From: Butyrivibrio sp. AE3004
GTDB lineage: Bacteria > Bacillota > Clostridia > Lachnospirales > Lachnospiraceae
NCBI RefSeq assembly: GCF_000703165.1
Contig: NZ_JNLQ01000001.1
Coordinates: forward strand, 366,543-430,542
Direction of reading: 5' to 3'
Length of the DNA stretch: 64,000 bases
The notes beneath the pieces were generated by a model, which did not search any database, was not told the origin of the DNA, and saw only the letters and a program-made list of their open reading frames with translations. The position numbers and the translations under genes are program-made. Below, one piece after another: positions 37,820-47,049 of this stretch. Within the stretch, counting starts at the first letter, position 1; the number at the start of each line of letters is the position of its first letter.

Positions 37820-39439
37820 ATGAGATTTAAACTCAAAACAATATCCAAATTATTAACATTTGCAGTGATTTTCAGTTTAGTATTTCTATCAACACGTTTG
37901 GAAACAAAAGCTTGGGATGGGTGGAAGAATCATATTAAGGGAACTCTCTCATATAATAATGATTATTCCAAAACAATTAGCAAATTGAGTGAATATACGT
38001 ATGGACCAGGGCTAGGTAGTGGAGAGAAAAGCTATCCATGGATTGTTTATAAAGTTTTGATTACCGAAGATGGCACTCTGAAACTGAATTTTTCTTCAAG
38101 AAATAAAGGGATTTTTTATCAAAAAGAGAGTTCAAGTACAGAAGGAGTGGGATATCCTTTAACCATCGGTAGTTCAACCCCTTCCAATGAAGGAAATTTT
38201 TTTAAGTATGGTCTGTTTAATTCTAATGGGGAGAATGTTCGAGATTATTTCTATGTCCCTTACTATATATATGATGGAGGAACAGGAATATATAGTGGAT
38301 CATTATCTTTTGAAGTATCAAAAGATACATATTATTTGGCTGTGAATCCATCTAACTATAAGACGACTTATGATAGCGACAAGAAGGAATATGTGTTAAC
38401 AGATATATATGCACCTACGTATGATTGGAGTGTAATAGCTCAATTTGAGAAAAAAGAAGTTACGCCAGATACGGAGGTTAAACTCAGTTCAACAAGTTTA
38501 TCATTAAAAGAAGGAGAATCCCATCAATTAACAGCTTCAGTTACTCCCAGCTCAGTATCTTCTACATGCAAATGGACCACTAGTGATGCTAAGGTGGCAA
38601 CTGTATCGAATGGTAAAGTTATCGCTGTTGGTGCAGGAACAGCAACTATTACAGCATGGTCATCTGATGATAAAGCACATGCAACATGTACCGTAACTGT
38701 TACTGCTTCTAAACCGAGTGGTGGAGGTGATTCCAGCGGAGGAGAAAATCAAAGTGGGGGTGGCAGTTCCAGCGGAGGAGGAAACCAAAGTGGTGGAGAA
38801 AATTCAAGTGAATCAGAAGGATCCAGTGGCTCAGGAGGAAATACAACTACTCCACAACCTAGTATCCCCAAGGTCATTCCGAGCATTTCGCTTAATAATG
38901 CAGCAGTAACATTGAAGAGAAGCGGCGGTGTTCAGCTTGTTCCTATGGTAACTTCACCAACTGGTACTGAAAAGCTTATAACCTGGACAACAAGTCAGGC
39001 AGATGTAGCAGTGGTCAACGAAGCAGGTTATGTAACAGCCATTGATATAGGAAACGCAGTAATTACAGCGACCACCTATGATGGAGTTTCAGCAACGTGC
39101 GTAGTATCTGTCGTTCCGAATGACTCAGATGTTCAGGCGGCAAATACGGTTCAGAAGGCTATTCCTACTATTAAAACCAAGGCGTCAGGTAAACATGCCG
39201 CAAAAGTTATCATCAAAAATTCAAAAGTTTTTGCTGGATGTAAATATGAAATCCAATACAAGAAAAAGGGCTCAAAATGGTGGAGTAATACCGTTATGTC
39301 AGATAAGGCTACTCGTAAGATTACGATGCTTGCTAAAAAGACGAAGTATCAGGTTCGCGTAAGGGCTGTTTGGAGACTTGGAAAACAGTCATATTATAGT
39401 AAGTGGTCTAAGACAAAAACTGTTAAAACCAAGGGATAA
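37820..39439 (+). CDS. Surface protein with Big2 domains and Fn3-like C-terminus
   Basis: A 539-aa secreted protein. The signal peptide covers about residues 1-30. A ~180-aa N-terminal domain of unknown fold follows. Two Ig-like Big2 domains (SLSLKEGESHQLTASVTP, CKWTTSDAKVATVS; and AAVTLKRSGGVQLVPMV, TWTTSQADVAVVNE) are separated by a Gly/Ser-rich linker of about 45 residues. The C-terminal Fn3-like domain (CKYEIQYKKKGSKWW, KYQVRVRAVWR) resembles that of the CAP protein at 34403. It lacks an LPxTG sorting signal, so attachment would be non-covalent. I chose ATG 37820 with AGGAG upstream. Confidence 0.87.
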   Translation: MRFKLKTISKLLTFAVIFSLVFLSTRLETKAWDGWKNHIKGTLSYNNDYSKTISKLSEYTYGPGLGSGEKSYPWIVYKVLITEDGTLKLNFSSRNKGIFYQKESSSTEGVGYPLTIGSSTPSNEGNFFKYGLFNSNGENVRDYFYVPYYIYDGGTGIYSGSLSFEVSKDTYYLAVNPSNYKTTYDSDKKEYVLTDIYAPTYDWSVIAQFEKKEVTPDTEVKLSSTSLSLKEGESHQLTASVTPSSVSSTCKWTTSDAKVATVSNGKVIAVGAGTATITAWSSDDKAHATCTVTVTASKPSGGGDSSGGENQSGGGSSSGGGNQSGGENSSESEGSSGSGGNTTTPQPSIPKVIPSISLNNAAVTLKRSGGVQLVPMVTSPTGTEKLITWTTSQADVAVVNEAGYVTAIDIGNAVITATTYDGVSATCVVSVVPNDSDVQAANTVQKAIPTIKTKASGKHAAKVIIKNSKVFAGCKYEIQYKKKGSKWWSNTVMSDKATRKITMLAKKTKYQVRVRAVWRLGKQSYYSKWSKTKTVKTKG

Positions 39440-39461
39440 GAACTATAATTTTGAGAAAAGA

Positions 39462-39497
39462 CTCGCTGATTGTCTGTAGATAGTCAGCGAGTTTTTT
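39462..39497 (+). terminator. Terminator after the Big2-protein operon
   Basis: CTCGCTGA pairs with TCAGCGAG, followed by six T. It lies 23 nt past the stop codon. Confidence 0.88.
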
Positions 39498-39619
39498 CAC
39501 GCACAAAACATCGCAGAGTTGTTACGTATGGAGTGATGCTAATGTAAAAAGCAAACAAAACAATCTATTTATTTTCAATAAAATCTTAAGAATTCGTTCG
39601 AACATATATTCTGCATAAA

Positions 39620-39628
39620 TGCTATAAT
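39620..39628 (+). promoter_or_regulatory. Extended -10 promoter upstream of the Rpn-like gene
   Basis: TGCTATAAT is a perfect TGn-TATAAT extended -10 about 55 nt before ATG 39684. No good -35 is seen at 17 nt, which is common for extended -10 promoters. Confidence 0.5.
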
Positions 39629-39683
39629 AGTAGATGTGAAGCGGGTTTAATGGGTATGAGGTTGAGACGGAAGTTCAATCTTC

Positions 39684-40685
39684 ATGCAAAAAAATGAGGA
39701 ATTAAAATCGATTCATAGATATGTACTACAGGAGTTAAATGGTATGGGAAAGGAAAGACAGAACAGAGCAATAACTTATGAGGAGGCCAGAAAGAAGATT
39801 GAGGATATGACGCTGATAAATAATTTTTTGTTTAACAGTGTTATGGAAGATGAGGAAAGAGCAAAAGCAGTATCTAAGATTGTTATATCTACTGTTGTGG
39901 GGCATGAGGTAAATATCAAGACTACTATTGGAGAAAAAATATTAACAGGTATAGACATCGGTATGCATGGTGTAAGATTTGATGCATTAATTGGTGCAGA
40001 AGATGGAGATTCATCTGAAGTTGCTTATGATTTTGAAGTAGAGGACAGAGAGGCAGACAGGCCCGGGTTACCAAGACGGCAGAGATTTTATTCAGCTATG
40101 GTGGATTCAAAGTTGCTTAAGAGTAATTGTCCATATGAGAATTTGCCCGATTATGTGTCTATTACAGTTTTGTCATATGATCCGTTTGGAGCAGGAGATA
40201 TGTATTATGAGGCAAAATCTGTCCTAACTTCACATTCGGATTTGTGCTATGATGATGGTAGGGTAAATTATTTCTTTTATGGTAAAGGAAAGAATAATTT
40301 GCCGGATAGCAAATTTGACAAGCAGGCTGTCGAGGATTTGGTGAAATATATAGTAACCGGTGAGAAGCCTGAAAAACCTCAGGAAGCAGTGGGGAAGCTG
40401 GATGATATAATCAATTCCGTTAAGAAAAATGCGGAGGTAACCAAGATTTTTATGAAAGAATGGGATAGACGAAGGTTGCATGATATAGAACTTACGGAGG
40501 AGGTAACTAAGCAAGTAACTAAGGAAGTTATGGATAATGCAACTATAGATTTCATTGTATCTATGCGTGAGGAAGGCATTTCGGATGATAGAATCCGTTA
40601 TCAGATTTCAAAGAAAGGTAATTATTTGGAAGAAGATATAGATAGGTTGTTTCACGAAGCAGATACCTCGGCTACAAAGTCGTGA
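39684..40685 (+). CDS. Rpn/PD-(D/E)XK nuclease family transposase-like protein
   Basis: A 333-aa protein of the PDDEXK_2/Rpn-type family often annotated as a putative transposase. The TYEEARKKIEDMTLINNFLF opening, a GIDIGMHGVRFDALIGAE core (the nuclease Asp) and YDFEVEDREADRPGLPRRQR (the Glu-x-Glu region) are typical. The C-terminus is helical and repetitive (EEVTKQVTKEVMD). Homologues in enterobacteria promote recombination, and copies are often mobile or multi-copy. A truncated, nearly identical C-terminal copy lies at 60281-60613. The gene is monocistronic, with a terminator at 40790. Confidence 0.85.
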   Translation: MQKNEELKSIHRYVLQELNGMGKERQNRAITYEEARKKIEDMTLINNFLFNSVMEDEERAKAVSKIVISTVVGHEVNIKTTIGEKILTGIDIGMHGVRFDALIGAEDGDSSEVAYDFEVEDREADRPGLPRRQRFYSAMVDSKLLKSNCPYENLPDYVSITVLSYDPFGAGDMYYEAKSVLTSHSDLCYDDGRVNYFFYGKGKNNLPDSKFDKQAVEDLVKYIVTGEKPEKPQEAVGKLDDIINSVKKNAEVTKIFMKEWDRRRLHDIELTEEVTKQVTKEVMDNATIDFIVSMREEGISDDRIRYQISKKGNYLEEDIDRLFHEADTSATKS

Positions 40686-40789
40686 GAATTTGTATAATGA
40701 TAATGAGTAGTAATGGTAGTATTTTTATGTGAACAAGGAAAGTACTATCGGTAGATTACTAGCCGAAGAATACGATTAAATATATGAAT

Positions 40790-40850
40790 AACCGCTTAAC
40801 TTTTTAATTTGTTTCCGGGATTCTGGGTACATATTAAAAGTTAAGCGGTT
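40790..40850. terminator. Long inverted repeat after the Rpn-like gene
   Basis: AACCGCTTAACTTTT pairs with AAAAGTTAAGCGGTT across a ~31-nt loop. It may terminate on either strand. From 40851 to 41012 no gene is seen; the stretch includes the right flank of the IS110-type element. Confidence 0.65.
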
Positions 40851-41012
40851 ATTTCTGTGTTATGGAATAATGTTTTCCAAACATGTAGCCAAGACAAATG
40901 AAAGATTTAGGAGAAGTTTGAAACAGAGAGGTAGCGGATAGGAATAAAGTTTAGGGCATGACAAATAAACCACCTGGAGGTGGTCGAAAAATTAAATATT
41001 TAGGCTAAAGAT

Positions 41013-42272
41013 CTACGATGTCACTTCTGCAAGATCATCTTTGATGATAAAACCTCTGGACTTCAATAGATTGAGAGCCTGAGTTGTTGTAAGAGTTTTC
41101 TTCTCTTCAGCAGGCTTCTGAATAAGATAACCATCATGGGTATAGGACTTAAGATCTGTGAGTATGTGCCAGATAGCGGTCAGGAGCATACGGCAGATGG
41201 CAATGATGGCTTTCTTGTGACCACGATGTGATTTAATACGGCGATAACGTTCTGTGATTTCAGGATGCTTCTTGGATTTGATCAAAGCATTTGCAACTTG
41301 CACCAATACTGGTTTAAGATAACTACCAGCACGGGAAATCCTAGTGGATTTGATTTTGAAATTGCTTTGGTCATTGCGTGGACAGCAGCCAGCCCAGGAA
41401 ACAAGGTGCTTGTCTGTGGGGAAGACGGACATATCGCCACCTATTTCTGAAAGTATCTGTATTGCCGTGAATGGATTTTTATCCAAACCCGGAACTGTAC
41501 GAATCAGGGCAAGAGCATCGTTGTATGGATCAGAAACACGAAAGATTTCCCGCTCTATTTCATTCTTGTGTTTCTCTAACTCATCTATGTGATCCAGACA
41601 TTGGCGAAGCTTGATTGCTTGTTCTTCACAGATGGCACCATCAACGGCAGCCTGGATTTCTTCAATTGGATGCTTACATCGTCTGTCAACAAATGGAGAA
41701 ACATCGAAACATTCTCCGGGATGCTTAAGAATATATTCAGTTATGGATCTGGAAGATTTTCCAAATACATCAGTGAACACTTCATCAAGTTTAAGATTTG
41801 ATACTGTGAGACAATTAAGAGCGCGATTCTTCTCACCTGTGATCATACAGGAAATCTTGAATCGGTATCTCACCAGATCTCTAAGATGACGGATGTCAGC
41901 TGGTGGAATGAAGGAAGGCTTGATCATGTCGCACATGAATAAGTCACATATCCATTTTGCGTCCTTACGGTCGGTCTTATTACCTTTTTGTGGTTTTGTA
42001 TATTTGGGATGAGCAAGTACGACATTGCAAGTCTTTTCAAGGATATTAAAAACAGGTATCCAGTACTTGCCGGTAGATTCCATGCAGACATCAATGCAAT
42101 GATGCTTGGTAAGCCACTCAGCAAGTTCACGCAATCCTCTTGAGAAGGATGAGAACCTTTTCTCAAAATACTCAGTGCGGCCATTTGCATCGGTAATGCC
42201 AATGCATGCAAAGATCCAGGTTTTGTGGACATCAAGTCCACAGCAGTTCTTTCGAAAGATTTTAAATGCCAA
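41013..42272 (-). CDS. IS110-family DEDD transposase
   Basis: A 419-aa recombinase. The N-terminal RuvC-like DEDD domain shows GLDVHKTWIFACIG, CMESTGKYWIPVF and KTDRKDAKWICDL. The C-terminal Transposase_20 domain includes IRTVPGLDKNPFTAIQILSE and LVSWAGCCPRNDQS with the conserved serine region following (STRISRAGSYLKPVLVQ). I read the start as TTG 42272 because AGGAGG lies 7 nt upstream; the longer frame would include that site. The gene appears intact, so the element may still be active. Confidence 0.92.
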   Translation of the reverse strand: MAFKIFRKNCCGLDVHKTWIFACIGITDANGRTEYFEKRFSSFSRGLRELAEWLTKHHCIDVCMESTGKYWIPVFNILEKTCNVVLAHPKYTKPQKGNKTDRKDAKWICDLFMCDMIKPSFIPPADIRHLRDLVRYRFKISCMITGEKNRALNCLTVSNLKLDEVFTDVFGKSSRSITEYILKHPGECFDVSPFVDRRCKHPIEEIQAAVDGAICEEQAIKLRQCLDHIDELEKHKNEIEREIFRVSDPYNDALALIRTVPGLDKNPFTAIQILSEIGGDMSVFPTDKHLVSWAGCCPRNDQSNFKIKSTRISRAGSYLKPVLVQVANALIKSKKHPEITERYRRIKSHRGHKKAIIAICRMLLTAIWHILTDLKSYTHDGYLIQKPAEEKKTLTTTQALNLLKSRGFIIKDDLAEVTS

Positions 42273-42290
42273 TAGATAACCTCCTGTCAA

Positions 42291-42480
42291 ATTTTATCGT
42301 TGTAATGCTGACAGTGACTGGTCATCCGGCGAAATCGAGACAACTTCGGAAGAGATAAGTTTACGGGCTACGTTATGCGCCATTCGTTGATGCCTTTACA
42401 GATGACCGACAACATATAAGTATGCGAGGTAGCCGCTATACCGCCCCGCCACTCACCTCCACGTGTTCTGTAGTGTGTCA
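42291..42480 (-). ncRNA. Candidate bridge RNA region of the IS110 element
   Basis: IS110-group transposases are guided by a structured bridge RNA encoded in the non-coding end upstream of the transposase gene. This ~190-nt stretch is in that position, contains no ORF and is more GC-rich than nearby intergenic DNA. I did not fold it, so the loops and guide segments are not assigned. The call rests on position and family knowledge. Confidence 0.45.
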
Positions 42481-42526
42481 GCCTTACAAACAAAGAATAA
42501 AACAGGAAACTTTAAAATAGAAGATG

Positions 42527-42568
42527 GTGAAAGACGCAGGGTTTCATAACCCCGTTGGTGTCTTTCAC
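42527..42568. repeat. Nested inverted repeat GTGAAAGAC...GTCTTTCAC
   Basis: Nine-base perfect outer arms enclose a second GGGTT/AACCC stem. No T run follows, so it is not a typical terminator. It lies just outside the estimated IS110 border and could be a target or RNA structure. Confidence 0.55.
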
Positions 42569-42586
42569 AGAAAGACGGTTAATAAG

Positions 42587-42623
42587 TATGAAAACAACAG
42601 ATGATTTTAGGGACTATATGCGC
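42587..42623 (+). repeat. Short duplicate of the 44441-44480 sequence
   Basis: GTATGAAAACAACAGATGAT occurs here and directly before the TSUP-permease start, and the copies stay similar through an ACTATATGCGC word. The copy here leads into no gene. It may mark a past rearrangement near the IS110 element. Confidence 0.7.
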
Positions 42624-42740
42624 TATTCATTCTGCACGTAATAGTAAGATGTTTTAAGCTTTACCATAGAAATACTTTTTGTATATACTGAATTTGACTA
42701 ACACATCATCAAATACATACCAAAAGGAAACTAAATTATT

Positions 42741-43607
42741 ATGAAAAAATTCGAACTGATAAAGGAAATAATGATTCTTACACTAGCTACAACAATAATA
42801 GGAGCCGCAGTTTTCTTTTTTCTCATGCCAAGCCATGCATCGGTAAGCAGTATTTCCGGACTGGCAATTGTATTGAAGAACTTTATACCATTGCCGGTAT
42901 CGATGATAACAATGATATTGAATGTATTTCTGCTGATAATCGGCTTCATCACCTGTGGAGCAGAGTTTGGATATAAGACAGTGTATACATCGATTTTACT
43001 GCCAGTGGTGATTGGAACCTTTGAAAAAATCTTTCCTGATTTTGTATCTTTTACAGGTGATGCGACTCTTGACGTACTCTGTTATATATTTTTTGTAAGC
43101 ATCGGAATAGCCATTCTATTTAACAGAAATGCTTCCTCAGGTGGGTTGGATATAGTAGCAAAAATCCTTAACAAGTATCTGAGGATTGACCTTGGAAAAG
43201 CTATGTCAGCTGCCGGGCTATGCGTTGCAGTATCTTCTATCCTTGTATACGATACGAAGACATTGATACTGAGCATTTTGGGAACATATTTCAATGGTAT
43301 GATTCTGGATCACTTCATTTTTGATCAGAAGCTTAAACGAAGAGTCTGCATTGTTTCCCCGTTTGAAAAGGAAATCCGTGATTATATACTTAATGAGCTT
43401 CACAGTGGGGCAAGTATATATAAAGTTATCGGTGCATATCGCATGCAGGAACACAACGAAATTATTACTATAGTAGATAAAAGCGAATTTCAAAAACTCA
43501 TGGCTTTTATAGATAAAGTGGATCCGCAGGCCTTTATAACTGTATATAAGGTCAGTGATATGCAGTATCGCTCAAAATCCATGCCGGAAAGAATTTTTAA
43601 TGATTAA
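42741..43607 (+). CDS. YitT family membrane protein
   Basis: A 288-aa protein of the YitT/DUF161 + DUF2179 family. Five hydrophobic helices lie in residues 1-190, with the family sequence NRNASSGGLDIVAKIL near 130. A cytoplasmic DUF2179 domain follows (SPFEKEIRDYILNELHSGASIYKVIGAY, here cited in parts: YILNELHSGAS). The function is unknown; members are often called transporters. An AAAGGA site precedes ATG 42741. It precedes the esterase and TSUP-permease genes, which may form an operon with it. Confidence 0.88.
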   Translation: MKKFELIKEIMILTLATTIIGAAVFFFLMPSHASVSSISGLAIVLKNFIPLPVSMITMILNVFLLIIGFITCGAEFGYKTVYTSILLPVVIGTFEKIFPDFVSFTGDATLDVLCYIFFVSIGIAILFNRNASSGGLDIVAKILNKYLRIDLGKAMSAAGLCVAVSSILVYDTKTLILSILGTYFNGMILDHFIFDQKLKRRVCIVSPFEKEIRDYILNELHSGASIYKVIGAYRMQEHNEIITIVDKSEFQKLMAFIDKVDPQAFITVYKVSDMQYRSKSMPERIFND

Positions 43608-43671
43608 TAAAGCCAATATCTGAACCGGAAAAAACGATAAAGGGTAATGATTAAGAAAGGAGTTAGAATTC

Positions 43672-44433
43672 ATGAGTTTACCGGCAGACTGGGACAAACC
43701 ATCTCATGAAAACAGCATATTATGCGATAGGTTTCAGTATGGTATGTTTGACTATTCGGGCAAACTGCCATACCGGATCTTTGTGCCAGAATCCAAGGAA
43801 AAAGTGCCGCTTGTAGTTTTCCTTCATGGTGCTGATGCCTATGGTGATGACAACGAGCTTCAGCTCTCCATGCATGATATCGGGACTGTATTTGCCACAG
43901 ATTCCTGGCAGAAGAAGTACCCTTGTTATGTACTGGCTCCCCAGTGCGAAAAGAGCAGGCACTGGGCGGGACTTCTTGATGTGAATCGTGTATGCGCTTT
44001 GGTGAAGAAACTTATGATGAAGTGTGACAACATAGATTCTGAGAGGATTTACATTTATGGCTACAGTGCGGGAGGAGTTGGATGTCTTGAAATCTTAAAG
44101 TACCATTCTGAAATGTTTGCCGGTGCTGTTTCCATATGCGGAGCAACAGGATGGAGAGACTTGAACAACCTTCTAAAAACACCCATATGGCTTATCCATG
44201 CAGCAGATGACCTTATAGTAAAAGCGTCATATAGAGAAAAGAGCTCAGTAAGCACACATTTGGGCTCACGGGATATTTACGCAGAGTTAAAAGACAAACA
44301 CCCGGATCTCCACTACACAGAATATAAAGCTGGTGTACTTAAAGAAAAGTATGGAATAAATCCTCACTGCAGCTGGGTTCTTGCAGGAAGAGATGAGCAG
44401 GTGAAAGAGTGGCTGTTTTCAAGGAATATATGA
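43672..44433 (+). CDS. Alpha/beta-hydrolase fold esterase/peptidase
   Basis: A 253-aa cytoplasmic hydrolase. The oxyanion motif is VVFLHGADAYGD near residue 45; the nucleophile elbow is GYSAGGVGCLE near 131; the acid is in IHAADDLIV near 180; and the catalytic His is in INPHCSWVLAG near 230. The complete triad fits the LpqC/polyhydroxybutyrate-depolymerase-like or prolyl-oligopeptidase-like esterases. An AAAGGAG site precedes ATG 43672. The natural substrate is unknown. It sits between YitT and TSUP genes. Confidence 0.85.
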   Translation: MSLPADWDKPSHENSILCDRFQYGMFDYSGKLPYRIFVPESKEKVPLVVFLHGADAYGDDNELQLSMHDIGTVFATDSWQKKYPCYVLAPQCEKSRHWAGLLDVNRVCALVKKLMMKCDNIDSERIYIYGYSAGGVGCLEILKYHSEMFAGAVSICGATGWRDLNNLLKTPIWLIHAADDLIVKASYREKSSVSTHLGSRDIYAELKDKHPDLHYTEYKAGVLKEKYGINPHCSWVLAGRDEQVKEWLFSRNI

Positions 44434-44451
44434 GAGGTATGAAAACAACAG

Positions 44452-45171
44452 ATGATTTTTTGGATTATAGCAACTATATGCGCTTTTTACATAAAAGGAT
44501 TATGTGGATTCGCCAATACGTTGGTATTTACTTCAATACTGAGTTTTGGAGCAGCAAACATTAACATATCGCCTGTTGAGCTGGTGCTTGGATATCCCAC
44601 CAATTTAATAATAAGTTGGAAAGAGAGAAAATCCATAGATTGGAAAATATGTCTTCCGTTGGCCGTTATGGTGATTATTGGTAGCCTGGGAGGAGTAATT
44701 TTTCTCAAAAACGTAGATATTACCGTTGTTAAAATAATATTTGGGGTGTTGGTAATACTTGTTGGATTGGAAATGTTTTTTCGTGAAAAAGCTGCAAAAA
44801 AGGAAAAACAATCAAAAATCCTGCTAACGGTAATAGGGGTACTGTCAGGATTTCTATGCGGATTGTATGGAGTAGGGGCTCTGCTTGGAGCGTATATAGG
44901 TAGAACTACGGACAACGCAAAGGCTTTCAAAGCCAATATATGCATAGTATTTATAATTGAAAATTCTTTTAGAATTATCTTATACAGTATATATGGAATA
45001 ATAACTGTGGCAGCACTTAAAAAAGCTCTGTTTCTCGTGCCCTTTATGCTCATGGGGCTTGGAGCAGGGATGGCCAGCAGTAAGAAGATAGATGATAGTA
45101 TTATAAAAAAGATTGTAATTGTGATGTTGATAATTTCAGGAACTGCGCTGATTTTGACGAACATACTTTAA
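44452..45171 (+). CDS. TauE/SafE (TSUP) family anion permease
   Basis: A 239-aa protein with about eight hydrophobic helices. The family motifs are visible: FWIIATICAFYIKGLCGFAN at the start, VELVLGYPTN, and the second-repeat GLYGVGALLGAYIGR. TSUP proteins export or import sulfite, sulfonates or other organic anions. The start lies 18 nt after the esterase stop, with GAGAGG upstream. The first codons overlap the short sequence duplicated at 42587. Confidence 0.85.
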   Translation: MIFWIIATICAFYIKGLCGFANTLVFTSILSFGAANINISPVELVLGYPTNLIISWKERKSIDWKICLPLAVMVIIGSLGGVIFLKNVDITVVKIIFGVLVILVGLEMFFREKAAKKEKQSKILLTVIGVLSGFLCGLYGVGALLGAYIGRTTDNAKAFKANICIVFIIENSFRIILYSIYGIITVAALKKALFLVPFMLMGLGAGMASSKKIDDSIIKKIVIVMLIISGTALILTNIL

Positions 45172-45596
45172 GCAATAGAGGTGCAGATTACTGTCAAAAC
45201 AGCGCAGACTTACGATGAAGAATATGAAGTACAGTCTTGAAGATGCCACATGAAGCAGTAGATCAGACATGGTTTGCTGTTTTTTTGTGCACGCAGATGA
45301 CGTAAAAACGATATTAACTTTATAATATATTGTTTTTTTCTTTTTGTGAAGGAGGCATTCCAGGTTAAAAAACATTAAAAATAAGTAATATTACTAATCC
45401 TATGCTTCTCGATTTCTGCTAGTTCCGTGAACGCTTTGAAGATTTGTATGAAAAAAACTATGGTTAAATAAATGTTAGTTACGCTGCCCTTTTGACTTTA
45501 TAAATTTTTAATTTGTAATTTAATAATGATTGGAATAACGTTTATAGTATAGATACTTTTTGCATTTATCCCAATAAAAATAAAGGAGATGAGAGT
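45172..45596. other. Intergenic region before the FHA/kinase cluster
   Basis: About 425 nt without a recognised gene. It contains a weak hairpin with a T run near 45256-45287, an isolated GAAGGAGG word at 45348 that leads into no ORF, and TATAGT and TATAGA -10-like words at 45543-45553 that may start transcription of the cluster. Confidence 0.5.
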
Positions 45597-46406
45597 ATGG
45601 AAATACAAGGATTATCTGGTTTTCATCAGGGTAGGAAAATTCCGGTCAATGGGACTGTAGTGATTGGCAGAAATCAACAGTCATGTACGATTGTCTATCC
45701 GGATAATACAAAGGGAATTAGTAGGGTACATTGTAAGGTTGACCAAACACCGCAAGGATGCATGGTGACGGACTTGGGGTCATCGTATGGAACCTTTGTA
45801 AATGGTAGAAAACTGATGCCGAATGTACCGACTCCTGTTAGGGAAGGTGATACCTTCTATCTGGGTAATCAGAGTAACTTATTCTCTATTGTAGGTGAAG
45901 CTGGGACAGGTTCTACAGCTGGAGGGAAAAACGCAAAAAAAGGTAAGAATAAGACTCTTATTGCTATTATAGCGGCTATTGCTGCAGTCCTTTTAATAGG
46001 TATTATCGCTGCTATAGTTATTAGTAATAAAGACGCATATCCGACACTTGTAGGAACTACTTGGAAGGTTGCAGAGTATCCAGGTGTTCGAATGTCATTC
46101 GCGGAGAATGGAGATCTTATCATTACCCATCAGGGTGAATTTGAGATAAACGGAGCTTTTACTTACAGCGCTGTTGGGAAACATATGGTAAGTGTGAAAT
46201 ATACAGCACCTATTGAAGATTCGACGATTTCTGCAAATGTAAGTGCATCATTGTTTACTATGATAGGTGGAGGGTTGTCTTCAATAGAGAGTGTAAAGAA
46301 TGCATATCAGGCAGGTTATGTCTGGAAATATGATTATTATAAGAAAACTGATTCTATGAAGATATCGGATGTCAACGGATACAGACTCTTTACCTTGGAA
46401 CATTAA
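45597..46406 (+). CDS. FHA-domain membrane protein with extracellular C-terminal domain
   Basis: A 269-aa protein that starts the phospho-signalling cluster. The FHA domain (residues ~8-100) has VVIGRNQQS, ISRVHCKV and LGSSYGTFVNG, the residues that bind phosphothreonine. A Gly/Lys linker and one membrane helix (about 122-146) follow. The last ~120 residues, after the helix, start with LVGTTWKVAEYPGVRMSF and look like a small beta-barrel outside the cell. It would be recruited by a phosphorylated partner inside and sense or bind outside. AAAGGAG precedes ATG 45597. Confidence 0.88.
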   Translation: MEIQGLSGFHQGRKIPVNGTVVIGRNQQSCTIVYPDNTKGISRVHCKVDQTPQGCMVTDLGSSYGTFVNGRKLMPNVPTPVREGDTFYLGNQSNLFSIVGEAGTGSTAGGKNAKKGKNKTLIAIIAAIAAVLLIGIIAAIVISNKDAYPTLVGTTWKVAEYPGVRMSFAENGDLIITHQGEFEINGAFTYSAVGKHMVSVKYTAPIEDSTISANVSASLFTMIGGGLSSIESVKNAYQAGYVWKYDYYKKTDSMKISDVNGYRLFTLEH

Positions 46407-46449
46407 TAGATTATTTGTACCGTATATTAACTAATAAAGGAGACAGAAT

Positions 46450-47049
46450 ATGGAAATGAAAAAGTGTCCCAACGGACATTATTACGACGCGTCTATACAT
46501 GCATCATGTCCTTATTGTTCAGGAGCAAATAATTCCGGAGCAACCTTACCTCTCGATAGCTTTGGTGGTGGAGATGGTAGTTCAGAGACTATGCCACTTA
46601 CAGGCGCTATTTCTGATGGCGGTACGGACAAAACTATGGCGTTGCAGCAGGCGATGAATAACTCTGATTCCGATGATGGAAGAACTGTTGCTCTGATTAA
46701 AGAAGAAAAGGGGATTGATCCTGTTGTTGGCTGGCTTGTATGCACTGATGGTAAAGAAAAGGGCAGAGACTACCGTGTTCATGCTGACAATAACTTTATA
46801 GGCAGAAGTGACAGAATGGACATCTGTATCCGTGGAGATGAAACAATATCGAGGGAGAATCATGCTATTCTCAGTTATGATACTGTGGAGAACAAATTCT
46901 TTTTCTCACCCGGAGACGGTAGGGCGATTGTAAGAGTAAACGGAAAAGCAGTTTTCCAGACAGTTGAGCTCGCACCTTATGATGAACTCATAATTGGAAA
47001 AACCGCAGTTAGATTTATGCCATTCTGTTCAAAGGATTTCGTATGGTGA
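46450..47049 (+). CDS. Zinc-ribbon plus FHA-domain protein
   Basis: A 199-aa cytoplasmic protein. The N-terminus has a short metal-binding motif (KKCPNGHYYD, ASCPYCSG), then a low-complexity Ser/Gly/Asp/Thr linker rich in possible phosphorylation sites, including repeated TMPL/TMAL-type threonines. The FHA domain (about residues 95-199) has FIGRSDRMDICIRGD and ISRENHAIL; the usual GTFVNG turn is less clear. The stop overlaps the next gene start by 7 nt (ATGGTGA), which implies translational coupling with the PP2C phosphatase. Confidence 0.85.
   Translation: MEMKKCPNGHYYDASIHASCPYCSGANNSGATLPLDSFGGGDGSSETMPLTGAISDGGTDKTMALQQAMNNSDSDDGRTVALIKEEKGIDPVVGWLVCTDGKEKGRDYRVHADNNFIGRSDRMDICIRGDETISRENHAILSYDTVENKFFFSPGDGRAIVRVNGKAVFQTVELAPYDELIIGKTAVRFMPFCSKDFVW

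Larger units (their letters stand above)
40980..42500 (-). mobile_element. IS110-family insertion sequence (borders approximate)
   Basis: A DEDD transposase gene with a short flank at its 3' end and about 200 nt of non-coding DNA at its 5' end, the layout of IS110-group elements. IS110 elements lack terminal inverted repeats and leave no clear duplication, so the exact borders cannot be read from one copy. I give approximate limits. Confidence 0.65.

Noticed and set aside
40969..40984. ACCACCT-GG-AGGTGGT hairpin as the IS110 terminal inverted repeat
   Set aside because: IS110 elements lack terminal inverted repeats and no partner copy occurs at the other end.
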